NCBI RefSeq assembly: GCF_013033515.1 | Contig: NZ_WQEG01000006.1 | Coordinates: 248,001-312,000, forward strand | DNA from: Ruegeria sp. HKCCA6707 | Lineage (GTDB): Bacteria; Pseudomonadota; Alphaproteobacteria; Rhodobacterales; Rhodobacteraceae | Direction: 5' to 3' | DNA length: 64,000 bases | Shown: positions 27,349 to 36,842 of the stretch, piece after piece | Numbering within the stretch: position 1 is the first letter of the stretch | Layout of the letters: each line of letters begins with the position of its first letter | The notes under the pieces: model-generated | The model's input: only the letters and a program-made list of their open reading frames with translations | Told to the model about the DNA's origin: nothing | Database searches by the model: none | Made by a program: the position numbers and the translations under genes

Positions 27349-27518
27349 CGCGCCGACCCGCCCCCGTCAAGCTAAAGGTTTATCTACGGCAAAACGGGCG
27401 ACGCGTTTGCGCCTCGGGGCTTCGCCTGATCGTGGCTGAATTCGTCCACTGGACGAATTCCGGGACGTCGCTCACCCCCTCGGGCCGGCGCTGTCCTCAG
27501 CTCTGCTGATCAATCGCC

Positions 27519-27881
27519 CTACGATTTGACCCCTGCAACCAAAGCCTCAAACCCCTCCGGATCAGCCTGTTGCAGCTTCCGCAAAGCCTCCTCCGCGTGG
27601 TCCCGCAGGGCTTGTTTGCACTCGACCTTGACCGCTTCAACCCCGTCGACCAGCGCGTCGATCTCGGGCAGGGCGGTGTCTGTGGATTGGGACAGCGCCT
27701 GTAAGGCCTCCAGCACTTTGCCCAATTGGGTGCCATAGCTGGCCACCTCACGCTGCACCCGCGCCTCGATCGCCGGGACACCCCGGATAGAGCCTGCAAG
27801 AACCGGATCAATATCCTGCTGCACATCCCCGCTGAGCGGAAAGCGGAACTGGGGGGACCAGACGGAAAACGGGCCGAACAT
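27519..27881 (-). CDS. Conserved hypothetical protein
   Basis: A 120-residue soluble protein. The N-terminus is MFGPFSVWSPQFRFPLSGDV; from about residue 38 to the end it is helical and probably coiled-coil (EALQALSQSTDTALPEIDAL, then CKQALRDHAEEALRKLQQAD). No signal peptide or catalytic motif is seen. Codon use is like that of the core genome, so it is probably a native gene. Confidence 0.6.
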   Translation of the reverse strand: MFGPFSVWSPQFRFPLSGDVQQDIDPVLAGSIRGVPAIEARVQREVASYGTQLGKVLEALQALSQSTDTALPEIDALVDGVEAVKVECKQALRDHAEEALRKLQQADPEGFEALVAGVKS

Positions 27882-28068
27882 GACGAAATCTCCTGTTTTG
27901 CAAATACAGCAGATCGTTGCTGCGATGCAGCATCAAGTCAAGGCTGTGGTGGGGCTTAACGCCTGCCTAAACCCTTCATGAAGTTTCCTTAAGGTAAGTT
28001 GCAACCGTCCCGCTCCCTCCCAATCTGTACAACACGGCCAGCGACGGCCCTGATGACGGAGAGAGAAC

Positions 28069-28518
28069 ATGACCAGATTTATGACTGCCGGAGCAGCCGC
28101 TTTGGCCACGTCCCTCACCCTTGCCACCGCTGCGATGGCGGACATGCCCGATCTGCGCGGCACCTGGACTGGCAGCTATACCGCTGTGGGTCCGAACCGG
28201 ACCACAACCGGCGACATCCCGCGGTTCAACAGTGCCGAGTGGGTGCTGGATATCCAGAAGCAGAAGGACAATGTGTTCTGGGGGCCCAGCAAGTGGCGGT
28301 CGAATGCCACTCAGGATTGGCGCATGTTGGACGCCACCGGCACCATCAGTCTGGATGATCCGACCCGCATCAGCATCGTCGAAAGCTCGGCCAATCCCGA
28401 GATCGGCGCGAACGCCCTGATCGATGCCCGGTATCAGGATGGCAAGATTTACGCTGATTTCCGTAGCCTGCGTCGTGGAACGACCTATAGCACCGTTCTG
28501 GAACGTCAGGTGAACTGA
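28069..28518 (+). CDS. Exported protein of unknown function
   Basis: A 149-residue protein with a clear signal peptide (residues 1-24, ending ATAAMA) and a small beta-rich mature domain beginning DMPDLRGTWTGSY. The LRGTWTGSY start is shared by small exported beta-barrel or lipocalin-like proteins, but no family is firmly assigned. The ribosome site GAGAGAAC precedes the ATG. Its stop codon overlaps the 5' arm of a long stem-loop. Confidence 0.7.
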   Translation: MTRFMTAGAAALATSLTLATAAMADMPDLRGTWTGSYTAVGPNRTTTGDIPRFNSAEWVLDIQKQKDNVFWGPSKWRSNATQDWRMLDATGTISLDDPTRISIVESSANPEIGANALIDARYQDGKIYADFRSLRRGTTYSTVLERQVN

Positions 28519-28614
28519 AGCGGTATCGGCCCGGCCGGTTGTAGGGGGTAAACAGGCTGGCCGCACTATGTGTGGCAGACGAGTATCAGTTGCCGCGCCG
28601 GGCCGAACCGCTTC
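28517..28614 (+). ncRNA. Long structured hairpin region, possible RNA element
   Basis: Bases 28517-28535 pair with 28597-28614 over 18 positions with a single bulged A, enclosing 61 bases with smaller hairpins (GCCgCAC/GTGtGGC; GGCA/TGCC). The outer arm begins inside the preceding stop codon. No T-run follows. It could be an mRNA 3'-end stabiliser, a small RNA or an unusual terminator. It does not match the SRP RNA, RNase P RNA or tmRNA signatures that I know. Confidence 0.4.
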
Positions 28615-28824
28615 TCAATCCACCCCAGGCGCCTCTGTGTTCAGAGGCGGGCCGGGCAGCCCGGATGACCGTCTACCGGCGGGTCTGACGCGGCAGGGCA
28701 CACGCGACGGCGGTCGTGCGTCCAGCCTATGGCAGGCCACGCGGTCCTTCAGCGCGATGCGGGTAAGGTGATCCGGGACTGTCCGGCCACTGGGGTGCGG
28801 AACAGGTGGGGCCCGAAAGCGGAG
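28615..28824. other. Non-coding GC-rich stretch
   Basis: No supported gene. A short hairpin GCCTCT-gtgttc-AGAGGC lies near 28632. It continues the structured region that starts at 28517. Confidence 0.4.
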
Positions 28825-28962
28825 TTAGATGTTTTCCTGAACGTCCGACGCGACATTCTGGATGGCATCCCCGGCATTTTCGATGTCTTTGCCTGCGCCT
28901 TTTGCGGTTTCGCAAGCGGCGAGGGTGAACAGGGCCAAGCCAATCAGAATTGCACGGATCAT
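28825..28962 (-). CDS. Entericidin A/B family lipoprotein
   Basis: A 45-residue lipoprotein: signal peptide MIRAILIGLALFTLAAC with lipobox LAAC, then the entericidin-type mature sequence ETAKGAGKDIENAGDAIQNV. E. coli entericidins form a toxin/antidote-like pair involved in stationary-phase lysis, but single-copy homologues like this one are widespread and of unclear role. GGAG lies upstream of the ATG. Confidence 0.85.
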   Translation of the reverse strand: MIRAILIGLALFTLAACETAKGAGKDIENAGDAIQNVASDVQENI

Positions 28963-29059
28963 TGGAAACTCCTTAACTGCGTGTTTTTGGTTGCCTAGCA
29001 GTTTTGACCGCTGTGATCTACATGTTTCACCACGGTCGCGCACGCGGCAAGGACCGGGT

Positions 29060-29089
29060 GTTCCAAGAGGCCACGAACGGCCTCTGGAA
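29060..29089. repeat. REP-like palindromic repeat, copy 2
   Basis: GTTCCAAGAGGCCACGAACG then GCCTCTGGAA; AGAGGCC and GGCCTCT pair perfectly around ACGAAC. Related to the element at 23579. Confidence 0.55.
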
Positions 29090-29134
29090 TCCGGGGTTTT
29101 GCTGTTTTTGAGTGCGCCTGATAAGCGCCCCCCA

Positions 29135-29464
29135 TCACTTGCAAAAGAGCTCGTGAATGGTTTCGAGCATGCGACGTGGTCGATCATCTGCAAGTCGATA
29201 GTAAATCGCCTTACCATCCCGGCGCGGCAAAACCAGCCCTTCAAGCCGCAACCGAGACAATTGCTGCGAAACCGCGGCCTGACGGGCCGACAGCAGCTCT
29301 TCAAGTTCGGTCACCGATTTCTCACCGGAGACGAGGTGGCAGAGGATCATCAGCCGCCCCTCATGGCTGATGGCTTTTAGAAAACTGGACGCTCGTGTTG
29401 CGTTTTCGAGCATCGACGCGAGGTCGTCAGGTTGATAGGCGTGGTCGACCTGAGGCAGTCCCAT
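29135..29464 (-). CDS. ArsR-family persulfide sensor, SqrR/BigR type
   Basis: A 109-residue winged-helix repressor. The recognition helix is in LLSARQAAVSQQLSRLRLEG, followed by the beta-wing RRDGKAIYYRLA. Two cysteines, C42 (LMILCHLV) and C108 (LFCK), match by position the redox pair of SqrR (Cys41/Cys107), which forms a polysulfide bridge when sulfide is present; metal-site cysteines of ArsR or SmtB are absent. No sulfur gene adjoins it; the likely target operon is at 42.8-45.1 kb. The family assignment is strong; the target is inferred. Confidence 0.82.
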   Translation of the reverse strand: MGLPQVDHAYQPDDLASMLENATRASSFLKAISHEGRLMILCHLVSGEKSVTELEELLSARQAAVSQQLSRLRLEGLVLPRRDGKAIYYRLADDRPRRMLETIHELFCK

Positions 29465-29785
29465 AGAAATTTCCCCATTGTTATCCCTTGAGTGGATCGG
29501 AAGGCTTGGAGTGAAAGCCCGTCGAATGTCGCAACAAAATAATCATGGATAAAAATATGTCTCTTCAAATACATGTGATGCTGTAACACAAACGCGTGTG
29601 CAGAACGCCGTTTTGGGTTGCTGGATGACGGTGATGCGGCTTTGACGCGGGCATCGCCGCTCTTGCGTTACATCGCGTAACGGTATCGCATTCGCCCCCT
29701 TGCACCCCCCCAATGGCAGCACTAAGACTTGGGTAAGAGTTTTTCGGGTAATGTCCCGATCCATAGCAAAGCAGGCAGGTTTCTT
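29465..29785. other. Intergenic region upstream of the ArsR and clpP genes
   Basis: It serves as the divergent promoter region for the ArsR-type regulator and clpP. A perfect short inverted repeat lies at 29666-29682; no clear heat-shock promoter could be assigned. Confidence 0.4.
29666..29682. promoter_or_regulatory. Inverted repeat upstream of clpP
   Basis: CGTTAC-atcgc-GTAACG, about 105 bases before the clpP start. Candidate operator; the regulator is unknown. Confidence 0.35.
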
Positions 29786-30418
29786 ATGTTCGATCCCGTT
29801 GACACCTATATGAATACGCTTGTCCCAATGGTCGTCGAACAGACCAGCCGGGGTGAGCGCGCCTATGACATTTTCTCACGCCTTCTGAAAGAACGGATCA
29901 TTTTCATCAACGGGCCGATCCATGACGGTATGAGCCATCTGATCGTTGCCCAGCTGCTGCATCTTGAGGCGGAAAACCCGAACAAGGAAATCTCGATTTA
30001 CATCAATTCACCCGGCGGCGTTGTGACCAGCGGTTTGTCGATTTACGATACAATGCAGTACATCAAGCCAAAATGTTCGACTTTGGTGATCGGTCAGGCG
30101 GCCTCGATGGGGTCGGTTTTGTTGGCCGGGGGCGAGAAAGGCATGCGCTTTTCGCTGCCCAACAGCCGCATCATGGTGCACCAGCCCAGCGGCGGATACC
30201 AAGGTCAGGCCAGCGACATCATGATTCACGCCGCCGAGACCCAAAAACTCAAAGATCGCCTGTATGATATATATGTTCGCCACACCGGGCAGACGAAGAA
30301 GGCGGTCGAAAAAGCGCTGGATCGCGACAATTTCATGAGCCCGGAAGAGGCCAAGGAATGGGGTCATATCGACGAGATCGTGGAAAACCGGGCCAAAATG
30401 GACGGTGAAGCGGACTAG
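29786..30418 (+). CDS. clpP: ATP-dependent Clp protease proteolytic subunit
   Basis: Serine protease that forms the tetradecameric chamber used by ClpX or ClpA. The nucleophile is S107 in GQAASMGS and the histidine H132 in MVHQPSGG; the aspartate lies in the GHIDEI region. 210 residues, typical. ATG 29786 ([10 protein letters not shown]) is the expected start; the upstream in-frame extension is not. In alphaproteobacteria ClpXP degrades CtrA and other cell-cycle proteins. clpX follows after 134 bases. Confidence 0.96.
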   Translation: MFDPVDTYMNTLVPMVVEQTSRGERAYDIFSRLLKERIIFINGPIHDGMSHLIVAQLLHLEAENPNKEISIYINSPGGVVTSGLSIYDTMQYIKPKCSTLVIGQAASMGSVLLAGGEKGMRFSLPNSRIMVHQPSGGYQGQASDIMIHAAETQKLKDRLYDIYVRHTGQTKKAVEKALDRDNFMSPEEAKEWGHIDEIVENRAKMDGEAD

Positions 30419-30552
30419 GTTCAAATTCTCGCGCAGCCCGCGTGAGCCGCGATTTTGAGATTGTCGCGGCCACGACGCTGGCCTAAGCTGCGGGGACAAT
30501 CGGCAAAGTGGGCCTTGCAAAGGCCAAAGGTACAAAGCCCGAAAGGTAGATC

Positions 30553-31821
30553 ATGGCGACGAATTCTGGCGGTGATGGTAAGAACACGCTCTACTGCAGC
30601 TTCTGCGGCAAAAGCCAGCATGAGGTGCGCAAGCTGATCGCGGGGCCGACCGTTTTCATCTGCGACGAATGTGTCGAGCTGTGTATGGACATCATCCGCG
30701 AGGAAACCAAAGCCAGCGGGCTGAAGTCTTCGGATGGTGTGCCGACACCAAAGGATATCTGCGAGGTTCTTGATGACTATGTGATCGGTCAGGCAACCGC
30801 AAAGCGGGTTTTGTCGGTTGCGGTCCACAACCACTACAAGCGCCTCAACCACGCCCAGAAGGCTGGCAGTGACATTGAGTTGGCCAAGTCCAACATCCTG
30901 CTGATCGGGCCCACTGGCTGCGGTAAGACGCTGCTGGCACAGACGCTGGCGCGTATTCTGGACGTGCCGTTCACGATGGCGGATGCAACCACGCTGACCG
31001 AAGCGGGCTATGTGGGCGAAGATGTCGAGAACATCATCCTCAAGCTTTTGCAGGCCAGCGAATACAACGTCGAACGCGCACAGCGCGGCATTGTGTATAT
31101 CGACGAGGTCGACAAGATTACGCGCAAGTCAGAGAACCCTTCGATCACCCGCGATGTATCGGGTGAAGGTGTGCAGCAAGCGCTGCTGAAACTGATGGAA
31201 GGCACTGTGGCCAGCGTACCTCCTCAGGGCGGGCGCAAGCATCCTCAGCAAGAATTCCTGCAAGTGGACACGACCAATATCCTGTTCATCTGCGGTGGCG
31301 CTTTTGCGGGCCTGGACAAAATCATTGCACAGCGTGGCAAGGGCTCGGCCATGGGTTTCGGCGCGGATGTGCGCGACAATGACGAACGCGGCGTGGGTGA
31401 GATTTTCCGGGATCTTGAACCGGAAGACCTGTTGAAATTTGGCCTTATCCCGGAATTTGTTGGTCGTCTGCCGGTTCTGGCGACATTGGAAGATCTGGAC
31501 GAAGACGCGTTGGTAACAATCCTGACCAAACCCAAGAACGCTTTGGTCAAGCAATACCAACGTCTGTTCGAACTGGAAGATGCCGAGCTAGCCTTTACCG
31601 ACGATGCATTGCAATCGATTGCCAAGAAAGCCATCGAACGCAAGACCGGTGCGCGTGGGTTGCGGTCCATTTTGGAAGACATCCTGCTGGACACTATGTT
31701 CGAACTGCCGGGTCTCAAAAGTGTGACACAGGTGGTGGTGAACGACGAGGCAGTGACCTCGGATGCGCAGCCCCTGATCATCTACGCGGATTCGGCACAG
31801 GAAACTGCTTCGGCAGGTTAA
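30553..31821 (+). CDS. clpX: ATP-dependent Clp protease ATP-binding subunit
   Basis: AAA+ unfoldase that feeds substrates to ClpP. The N-terminal zinc-binding domain has C15-x2-C18 and C37-x2-C40. Walker A is GPTGCGKT (119-126), with YIDEVDKI as Walker B and the RKH-type pore loop in GGRKHPQQ. The IGF-like loop that docks on ClpP is represented within FGADVRDN. 422 residues, normal. Downstream of clpP in the usual order. Confidence 0.96.
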   Translation: MATNSGGDGKNTLYCSFCGKSQHEVRKLIAGPTVFICDECVELCMDIIREETKASGLKSSDGVPTPKDICEVLDDYVIGQATAKRVLSVAVHNHYKRLNHAQKAGSDIELAKSNILLIGPTGCGKTLLAQTLARILDVPFTMADATTLTEAGYVGEDVENIILKLLQASEYNVERAQRGIVYIDEVDKITRKSENPSITRDVSGEGVQQALLKLMEGTVASVPPQGGRKHPQQEFLQVDTTNILFICGGAFAGLDKIIAQRGKGSAMGFGADVRDNDERGVGEIFRDLEPEDLLKFGLIPEFVGRLPVLATLEDLDEDALVTILTKPKNALVKQYQRLFELEDAELAFTDDALQSIAKKAIERKTGARGLRSILEDILLDTMFELPGLKSVTQVVVNDEAVTSDAQPLIIYADSAQETASAG

Positions 31822-31886
31822 GCGCGCTTCACCTAATGTCAGCGTTGTAAAAGGGGGTAGTGCCCTGTCGCCCATACCGGACGACT

Positions 31887-31952
31887 CCCTCGGGGTATTT
31901 CTGGCCATATGACGCTGGGATCCTGTATTCATCTGGCCAAAATATCCCGGAG
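31887..31952. repeat. Inverted pair of REP-like units
   Basis: CCTCGGGGTATTTCTGGCC (left unit, from 31888) and its near reverse complement CTGGCCAAAATATCCCGGAG (right unit, ending 31952) face each other across about 15 bases in the clpX-ridA gap. Each unit resembles the short dispersed elements I recall from Rhodobacteraceae intergenic regions. Confidence 0.5.
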
Positions 31953-32002
31953 TTCGAGGCAGAGCCTCGTAAAAAGGTAATCCAGATTTTGGAGAGTGAA
32001 AG

Positions 32003-32362
32003 ATGATCAAACGCATCTCATCGGGGGGCGAATTTGAAGCCAAGGCCGGGTATTGCCGTGCTGTTGTGGCTGGAGGATGGGTGCATGTGGCGGGCACGGT
32101 CGGGCAAGGTGACGATATTGAAACCCAATGCCATTCAGCTTTAGGCATCATCGAAAAAGCACTGTCAGAGGCTGGGGCGTCTTTTGCGGATGTTGTTCGC
32201 GTGACCTATATGTTGCCCGACAGAACCGAGTTCGACAGATGTTGGCCGCTTTTGGCAGAGACGTTTGGCAAAAATCCTCCGGCGGCAACGATGATCGAAT
32301 GCGGTTTGATTGATCCGAAATACCGGATCGAGATTGAAGTCACGGCATTCTTGCCGGAATGA
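32003..32362 (+). CDS. RidA/YjgF family protein
   Basis: A 119-residue trimeric deaminase-family protein. RidA hydrolyses reactive enamines and imines from PLP enzymes. The family's C-terminal signature is seen as [25 protein letters not shown], but the catalytic arginine usually found near this region is replaced by glutamate/cysteine, so it may be a non-RidA (Rid1-7) subgroup member. GAGAGTG lies upstream of the ATG. Confidence 0.85.
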   Translation: MIKRISSGGEFEAKAGYCRAVVAGGWVHVAGTVGQGDDIETQCHSALGIIEKALSEAGASFADVVRVTYMLPDRTEFDRCWPLLAETFGKNPPAATMIECGLIDPKYRIEIEVTAFLPE

Positions 32363-32441
32363 TGCGGCACGGTGCGGTGGCACTGGACCTGGGGCCGGCT
32401 TTAGGTCATATCTTCGACAACGGAAAAGGCGGAGGCAGCCA

Positions 32442-32825
32442 ATGGGAATCCTGAATACTCTGTTGCGGGCCGTGACCTGGTGGAACGGGGCGACGCTGAA
32501 TACGCAGATCTTCACCGCGCGCAACGGAATCAAGGTTGGCGAGGACAATGAAGGCAACGTGTTCTACCGCAACGAGGATGACAGCAAACGCTGGGTGATT
32601 TTCAACGGCGAGGCCGAGGCGAGCCGCGTGGATCCCGAATGGCACGGGTGGTTGCATCGTACGTGGGACGAGCCACCGACAGACAAGCCGCTGCCTCATA
32701 AATCCTGGGAAAAGCCGCACCAAGAAAACCTGACAGGTACTGCTCTGGCTTATGCCCCCGCAGGGTCATTGCGCCGCCCCGATCCGGTCGAGCGCAAGGA
32801 CTATGAAGCCTGGAGCCCGGAATAA
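32442..32825 (+). CDS. NDUFA12 family complex I accessory subunit
   Basis: A 127-residue homologue of mitochondrial NDUFA12 (B17.2), an accessory subunit of NADH:ubiquinone oxidoreductase present in alphaproteobacteria. The family core is visible as [13 protein letters not shown], then RRWVIF-like [17 protein letters not shown] and [18 protein letters not shown]. The nuo operon is not in the window. It leads a tight block with mlaD and the DUF2155 gene, an arrangement common in this family of bacteria. Confidence 0.92.
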   Translation: MGILNTLLRAVTWWNGATLNTQIFTARNGIKVGEDNEGNVFYRNEDDSKRWVIFNGEAEASRVDPEWHGWLHRTWDEPPTDKPLPHKSWEKPHQENLTGTALAYAPAGSLRRPDPVERKDYEAWSPE

Positions 32826-32838
32826 GCGAGGCGCGTCG

Positions 32839-33291
32839 ATGTCGACCCATAGTGTAACTGAAATCCTGGTCGGCGGGGTTGTTCTCGCTGGTGCGATTGC
32901 GTTTGGCGTGTATGCCAGCCAGTCCACAGGGCTGTCTCAATCCAGCGCCGGATACGAATTGGGGGCTTCGTTCCGATCCTTAGAAGGCGTCAGCGTCGGA
33001 ACAGATGTCCGCCTGGCTGGCGTAAAGATCGGAACGGTCACCAATGTGACGCTCAATGCAGATACCTACCGTGCCGACACGCAGTTTTCCGTTGCCGATG
33101 GCGTACTTATCCCGGATGACAGCGCGGTTGTAATCTCGTCCGAGGGTTTGCTGGGTGGCAATTTTGTTGAAGTCATGCCCGGTGGATCGCCATTCTATTT
33201 TGAACCCGGTGATGAAATCGAAGATACACAGGGCGCGGTCAGCTTGATCTCGTTGCTGGTCAAGTTCGTGGCCGGGGATGGTAGCGAATGA
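32839..33291 (+). CDS. mlaD: MlaD-like MCE family lipid transport protein
   Basis: Inner-membrane-anchored, periplasmic MCE domain protein of 150 residues. One membrane helix (residues 9-26) is followed by the MCE domain with LGASFRSLEGVSVGTDVRLAG and the pore-loop segment. MlaD hexamers carry phospholipids between MlaFEB and MlaC to keep the outer membrane asymmetric. The mlaF, E and C genes are not adjacent. It begins 13 bases after the NDUFA12 gene and overlaps the next gene by four. Confidence 0.88.
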   Translation: MSTHSVTEILVGGVVLAGAIAFGVYASQSTGLSQSSAGYELGASFRSLEGVSVGTDVRLAGVKIGTVTNVTLNADTYRADTQFSVADGVLIPDDSAVVISSEGLLGGNFVEVMPGGSPFYFEPGDEIEDTQGAVSLISLLVKFVAGDGSE

Positions 33292-33647
33292 GAGTCCTGC
33301 TGCTATTGGCGGCGATCTTGACTGCAGTCAGTGCCGAGGCGCAGCAGCGGGTTACCTCTGGGCAGGGGGCGACGCTGCGCGGATTGGATAAGGTCAACGG
33401 TCAAACCGTCGACGTTGATCTTCGATCTGGGGATACGGCCACGGTATTTGGACTTGATGTGGCGCTGGGAGATTGCCGTTATCCGGCCGAGAACCCGACA
33501 GGTGACGCTTTCGCTTACCTTACGATTTGGGAGCAAGGCGACTCGCAACAGCTGTTTGATGGCTGGATGATCGCGACGTCTCCGGCTCTGAATGCTTTGG
33601 ACCACGCGCGTTACGATGTCTGGGTGATCCGCTGTATGACGCCCTGA
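33288..33647 (+). CDS. DUF2155 domain exported protein
   Basis: A 119-residue protein with a short signal peptide (residues 1-18, ending SAEA). The DUF2155 features are present: a single-Cys motif DVALGDCRYPAENP and AFAYLTIWE, plus a C-terminal Cys in VIRC. The ATGA overlap with mlaD suggests translational coupling. Its C-terminal 37 bases overlap the convergent aat gene. The cysteines probably form a disulfide in the periplasm. Function unknown. Confidence 0.88.
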   Translation: MRVLLLLAAILTAVSAEAQQRVTSGQGATLRGLDKVNGQTVDVDLRSGDTATVFGLDVALGDCRYPAENPTGDAFAYLTIWEQGDSQQLFDGWMIATSPALNALDHARYDVWVIRCMTP

Positions 33648-34243
33648 GGCGTCTGCGAGAGGGATGCGGTGAAATCAGCGCTGCCCTCAAGCGCTTGTCT
33701 CAGCTCTGCGTGATAGGTCGCACGCGGTATTTCGATCGCACCGAGTGAGGCCAGATGGGCCGTCAGAAACTGGGTATCGAACAAGTGGAATCCCGTGCGG
33801 CGCAGCCGATCCACCAAATATGCCAGCGCAATCTTGGAGGCATCGGTGCGGCGAGAGAACATGCTTTCGCCAAAGAACGCCGCACCCAGAACCACCCCAT
33901 AGACCCCGCCGGTCAATCGGCCATCCTGCCAGACCTCAAGCGAGTGCGCCTGACCGTTAATATGCAGGTCGTCGTATAGGCGCCGCAGTTCCGGATTGAT
34001 CCAGGTTTCGGCCCTGTCGGCGCAGCCGTCGACGACGCCGGAAAAGTCGCGATTGATGGTTATCCCGTAATCGGATCTGCGCAACCGTCGCGCAAGGCTG
34101 CGCGAGATGTGGAAACCGTCCAGGGGAAAGACACCGCGCAGTTTGGGATCAACCCAGAAAAGGTCCGGATCGTCCCGGTGTTCGGCCATCGGGAAAATAC
34201 CGATGGAATAACCATGCAGCAAAAGCTCGGGTGTGAGGCTCAT
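33611..34243 (-). CDS. aat: Leucyl/phenylalanyl-tRNA-protein transferase
   Basis: N-end rule enzyme that adds Leu or Phe from tRNA to proteins with basic N-termini, marking them for ClpS-ClpAP. The 210-residue sequence has the family signatures GIFPMAE, FWVDPKLRGVFPLD, WINPEL, HSLEVW and GGVYGV-x-LGxAFFGESMFSR. It ends within the DUF2155 gene and is preceded by accC on the same strand, a common order in this group. Confidence 0.95.
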   Translation of the reverse strand: MSLTPELLLHGYSIGIFPMAEHRDDPDLFWVDPKLRGVFPLDGFHISRSLARRLRRSDYGITINRDFSGVVDGCADRAETWINPELRRLYDDLHINGQAHSLEVWQDGRLTGGVYGVVLGAAFFGESMFSRRTDASKIALAYLVDRLRRTGFHLFDTQFLTAHLASLGAIEIPRATYHAELRQALEGSADFTASLSQTPQGVIQRITQTS

Positions 34244-34288
34244 GTCAGACGGGGCAGGGCTGGATGTGAGGATCCCAGCCCTGAGCTT

Positions 34289-35638
34289 TTATTGCGCCAT
34301 ATTCTCCGCAAGCCAGCGCTCCAGCCAGTGGATGTTATAATCACCGCTGTGCAGATCTGGCTCTTGCAGCAGGGCGTGGAACAGCGGCACGGTGGTGTCT
34401 ATGCCATCTACGATCAACTCACCCAAGGCGCGGTTCAACCGAGCCAGGGCTTCATCGCGGTCACGGCCCTGCACGATCAGTTTGGCAATCAAGGAATCGT
34501 AATAGGGCGGGATGGAATAGCCGTCATAGAGCGCTGAATCCATCCGCACGCCCAACCCGCCGGGGGCGTGGTAGGCGGTGATCTTACCGGGGCAGGGCGA
34601 GAAGTTTGGCAGCTTTTCCGCGTTGATCCGCACTTCGATGGCGTGGCCGTTGATCTCAAGATCATCCTGCCCGAACGACATGGGCAGGCCCGAGGCGACG
34701 CGGATCTGTTCGCGCACCAGATCGACACCAAAGATACCTTCGGTGACCGGGTGTTCCACCTGCAAACGCGTGTTCATCTCGATGAAATAGAACTCGCCGT
34801 TTTCATAGAGGAACTCGATTGTGCCCGCACCGATATAGTTGATCTTGGCCACCGCGTCGGCGCAGATCTTACCGATCTTGGCGCGCTCTTCTGGGGTGAT
34901 GCTGGGGCCGGGGGCCTCTTCGAACACTTTCTGGTGGCGACGTTGCAGCGAACAGTCACGTTCGCCCAGATGCACGGCGTTGCCTTTGCCGTCGCCAAAG
35001 ACCTGAATTTCGATGTGACGCGGCGTGGTCAGGTATTTCTCGATATAGACCTCGTCATTGCCAAAGGCGGCCTTGCCTTCGGCGCGCGCGGTCATGAAGG
35101 CACTTTCCATCTCATCGGCATTCATCGCGACTTTCATACCGCGCCCACCACCGCCAGCGGTGGCTTTGATGATCACCGGATAGCCGAACTGCTCACCGAT
35201 CTCTTTGGCGGTTGCCAAGTCAGGTACGCCGCCATCCGAGCCGGGAACGCAAGGAACGCCCAGGTCCTTCATCGTGTCCTTGGCGGTGATCTTGTCACCC
35301 ATGACGCGGATATGTTCGGCGGTGGGGCCGATGAAGGTGATACCGTGGTCTTCGACGATCTGCACAAACTCGGCATTTTCTGACAGAAAGCCATAGCCGG
35401 GGTGAATCGCCTGCGCGCCGGTGATCTCGCAGGCCGAGATGATCGCGGGTACCGAGAGATAGCTTTGCGGGCTGGGCGGAGGGCCGATGCAAACCGATTC
35501 GTCGGCCATGCGCACATGCATCGCGTCGCTGTCTGCGGTCGAATGGACGGCCACTGTGGCAATCCCCATCTCGCGGGCAGCGCGTATCACGCGCAGCGCG
35601 ATCTCGCCTCGGTTGGCAATCAGGATCTTGTCGAACAT
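34289..35638 (-). CDS. accC: Acetyl-CoA carboxylase biotin carboxylase subunit
   Basis: ATP-grasp enzyme that carboxylates biotin on AccB, the first step of fatty acid synthesis. 449 residues with [16 protein letters not shown] at the N-terminus, the glycine-rich ATP lid [12 protein letters not shown], and [14 protein letters not shown] near residue 290 containing the catalytic arginine. It lies 9 bases downstream of accB, so both are co-transcribed. Confidence 0.97.
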   Translation of the reverse strand: MFDKILIANRGEIALRVIRAAREMGIATVAVHSTADSDAMHVRMADESVCIGPPPSPQSYLSVPAIISACEITGAQAIHPGYGFLSENAEFVQIVEDHGITFIGPTAEHIRVMGDKITAKDTMKDLGVPCVPGSDGGVPDLATAKEIGEQFGYPVIIKATAGGGGRGMKVAMNADEMESAFMTARAEGKAAFGNDEVYIEKYLTTPRHIEIQVFGDGKGNAVHLGERDCSLQRRHQKVFEEAPGPSITPEERAKIGKICADAVAKINYIGAGTIEFLYENGEFYFIEMNTRLQVEHPVTEGIFGVDLVREQIRVASGLPMSFGQDDLEINGHAIEVRINAEKLPNFSPCPGKITAYHAPGGLGVRMDSALYDGYSIPPYYDSLIAKLIVQGRDRDEALARLNRALGELIVDGIDTTVPLFHALLQEPDLHSGDYNIHWLERWLAENMAQ

Positions 35639-35647
35639 GGTCCCGCC

Positions 35648-36154
35648 TTACTCGATGATAACCAGAGGAGTACCGAATTCCACAGCGTCACCATCTGTCA
35701 CCAGAATGCGTTTGACGGTGCCCGATTTGGGCGCGTGGATGTGGTTCATGGTTTTCATCGCTTCGACGATCAGCAGCGTGTCGCCTTCAGATACATTCGC
35801 CCCAACCGAAACGAACGAGGGCGCGCCCGGTTCGGGCTGCATATAGACGGTGCCGACCATCGGTGACGTCACAGCGCCGGGATGGCTGGCAGGGTCTTCT
35901 GCCGATGCAGGGGCTTCGGCAGCGGCTGCGGGCGCTGCTGCTGCCGCGGCTGCCGGAGCGGGGGCCGCAGCAGCGGGAACAGCAACTTGAACAGGAGCAG
36001 CAACGGTTTGCGAGGCGCGGCTCACGCGGACATTTAGGCTGTCGTCTTCGCCATAGTCCCGCTTGACCTGTAGCTCGGTCAGGTCGTTTTCGCGCAGCAG
36101 TTCGGCCAGTGCCTTGATGAACGCCACATCCGCTTCGTGTTTGTTATCTGTCAT
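35648..36154 (-). CDS. accB: Acetyl-CoA carboxylase biotin carboxyl carrier protein
   Basis: A 168-residue carrier. The biotinylated lysine is K134 in EAMKTMN. An alanine/proline-rich linker (about 52-88) connects the N-terminal region to the biotinyl domain (about 92-168), the latter with the thumb characteristic of acetyl-CoA carboxylase. First gene of accB-accC. Confidence 0.97.
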   Translation of the reverse strand: MTDNKHEADVAFIKALAELLRENDLTELQVKRDYGEDDSLNVRVSRASQTVAAPVQVAVPAAAAPAPAAAAAAAPAAAAEAPASAEDPASHPGAVTSPMVGTVYMQPEPGAPSFVSVGANVSEGDTLLIVEAMKTMNHIHAPKSGTVKRILVTDGDAVEFGTPLVIIE

Positions 36155-36305
36155 GAGTGTCCTCGAAGGTTCCCCTTGGGCTCGGCTTTTTGGTTGCGAG
36201 CTTGAAATAATTACGCAGGGTTATATGCCAAGCGTTCGGCCATGAAAAGCGCAGTCTTTGTTGGGAAAGATCGGTGTTTTTACAAGGCTGGGCCGGGCCA
36301 GAGCG

Positions 36306-36842
36306 TTACAACGGCATCCCCGAGAGTTTGGCAACCAGTTCCGGCAGCTTGCGCGCACCGAATTTCTCAAGCAGGCGGGCCCGATAGGCTTCGATCGTGC
36401 GGTAGGACAGTCCCAATTCAACGCCGATCTCTTTTGCCGACAGGCCGCGACAGGACAGGATCGCCACTTCGCGTTCGCGAGCGGTCAATTCGACCAGAGG
36501 GCGCTCTTCCGAGATGTCCGAAAAGCTCCAGATCCCGTGGCGGAAGGGATCATCGGGGGTCAGCGACCGACCGCGGGCCCGACACCAGAACAGATCACCA
36601 TTGCGCCGCCGCATGACGCGTTCATCAGTGTAATAGCCCGTGTCGCGCATGACTTGCAGGCTGCGCGCGCCGATTCTCTCCCAATCGGCAACCGAAGGGT
36701 AGAGGTGCAGCAACGGCATGTTGCGGTATTCGCTCTCGTCGCCGCCAAAGGTGCGCGCGAATTGCAGATTGCAGCGCCGGATGATCCGGTTTTCCAACTC
36801 AACCAGTCCGATCGGGGCGTATTCGAAGGCAGGGTCGCTCAT
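36306..36842 (-). CDS. PAS-LuxR type transcriptional regulator
   Basis: A 178-residue protein: an N-terminal PAS-like domain (residues about 5-110) and a C-terminal LuxR helix-turn-helix (LTAREREVAILSCRGLSAKEIGVELGLSYRTIEAYRARLLEKFG, about 118-162). No phosphoacceptor receiver domain and no quorum-sensing autoinducer domain. The start at 36842 (MSDPAFEYAPIG) is preferred over 36902. It is divergent from the XRE regulator. The ligand is unknown. Confidence 0.85.
   Translation of the reverse strand: MSDPAFEYAPIGLVELENRIIRRCNLQFARTFGGDESEYRNMPLLHLYPSVADWERIGARSLQVMRDTGYYTDERVMRRRNGDLFWCRARGRSLTPDDPFRHGIWSFSDISEERPLVELTAREREVAILSCRGLSAKEIGVELGLSYRTIEAYRARLLEKFGARKLPELVAKLSGMPL

Noticed and set aside
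28568..28771. 67-codon frame within the structured region
   Set aside because: It overlaps a strong stem-loop, has no start signal and no family.
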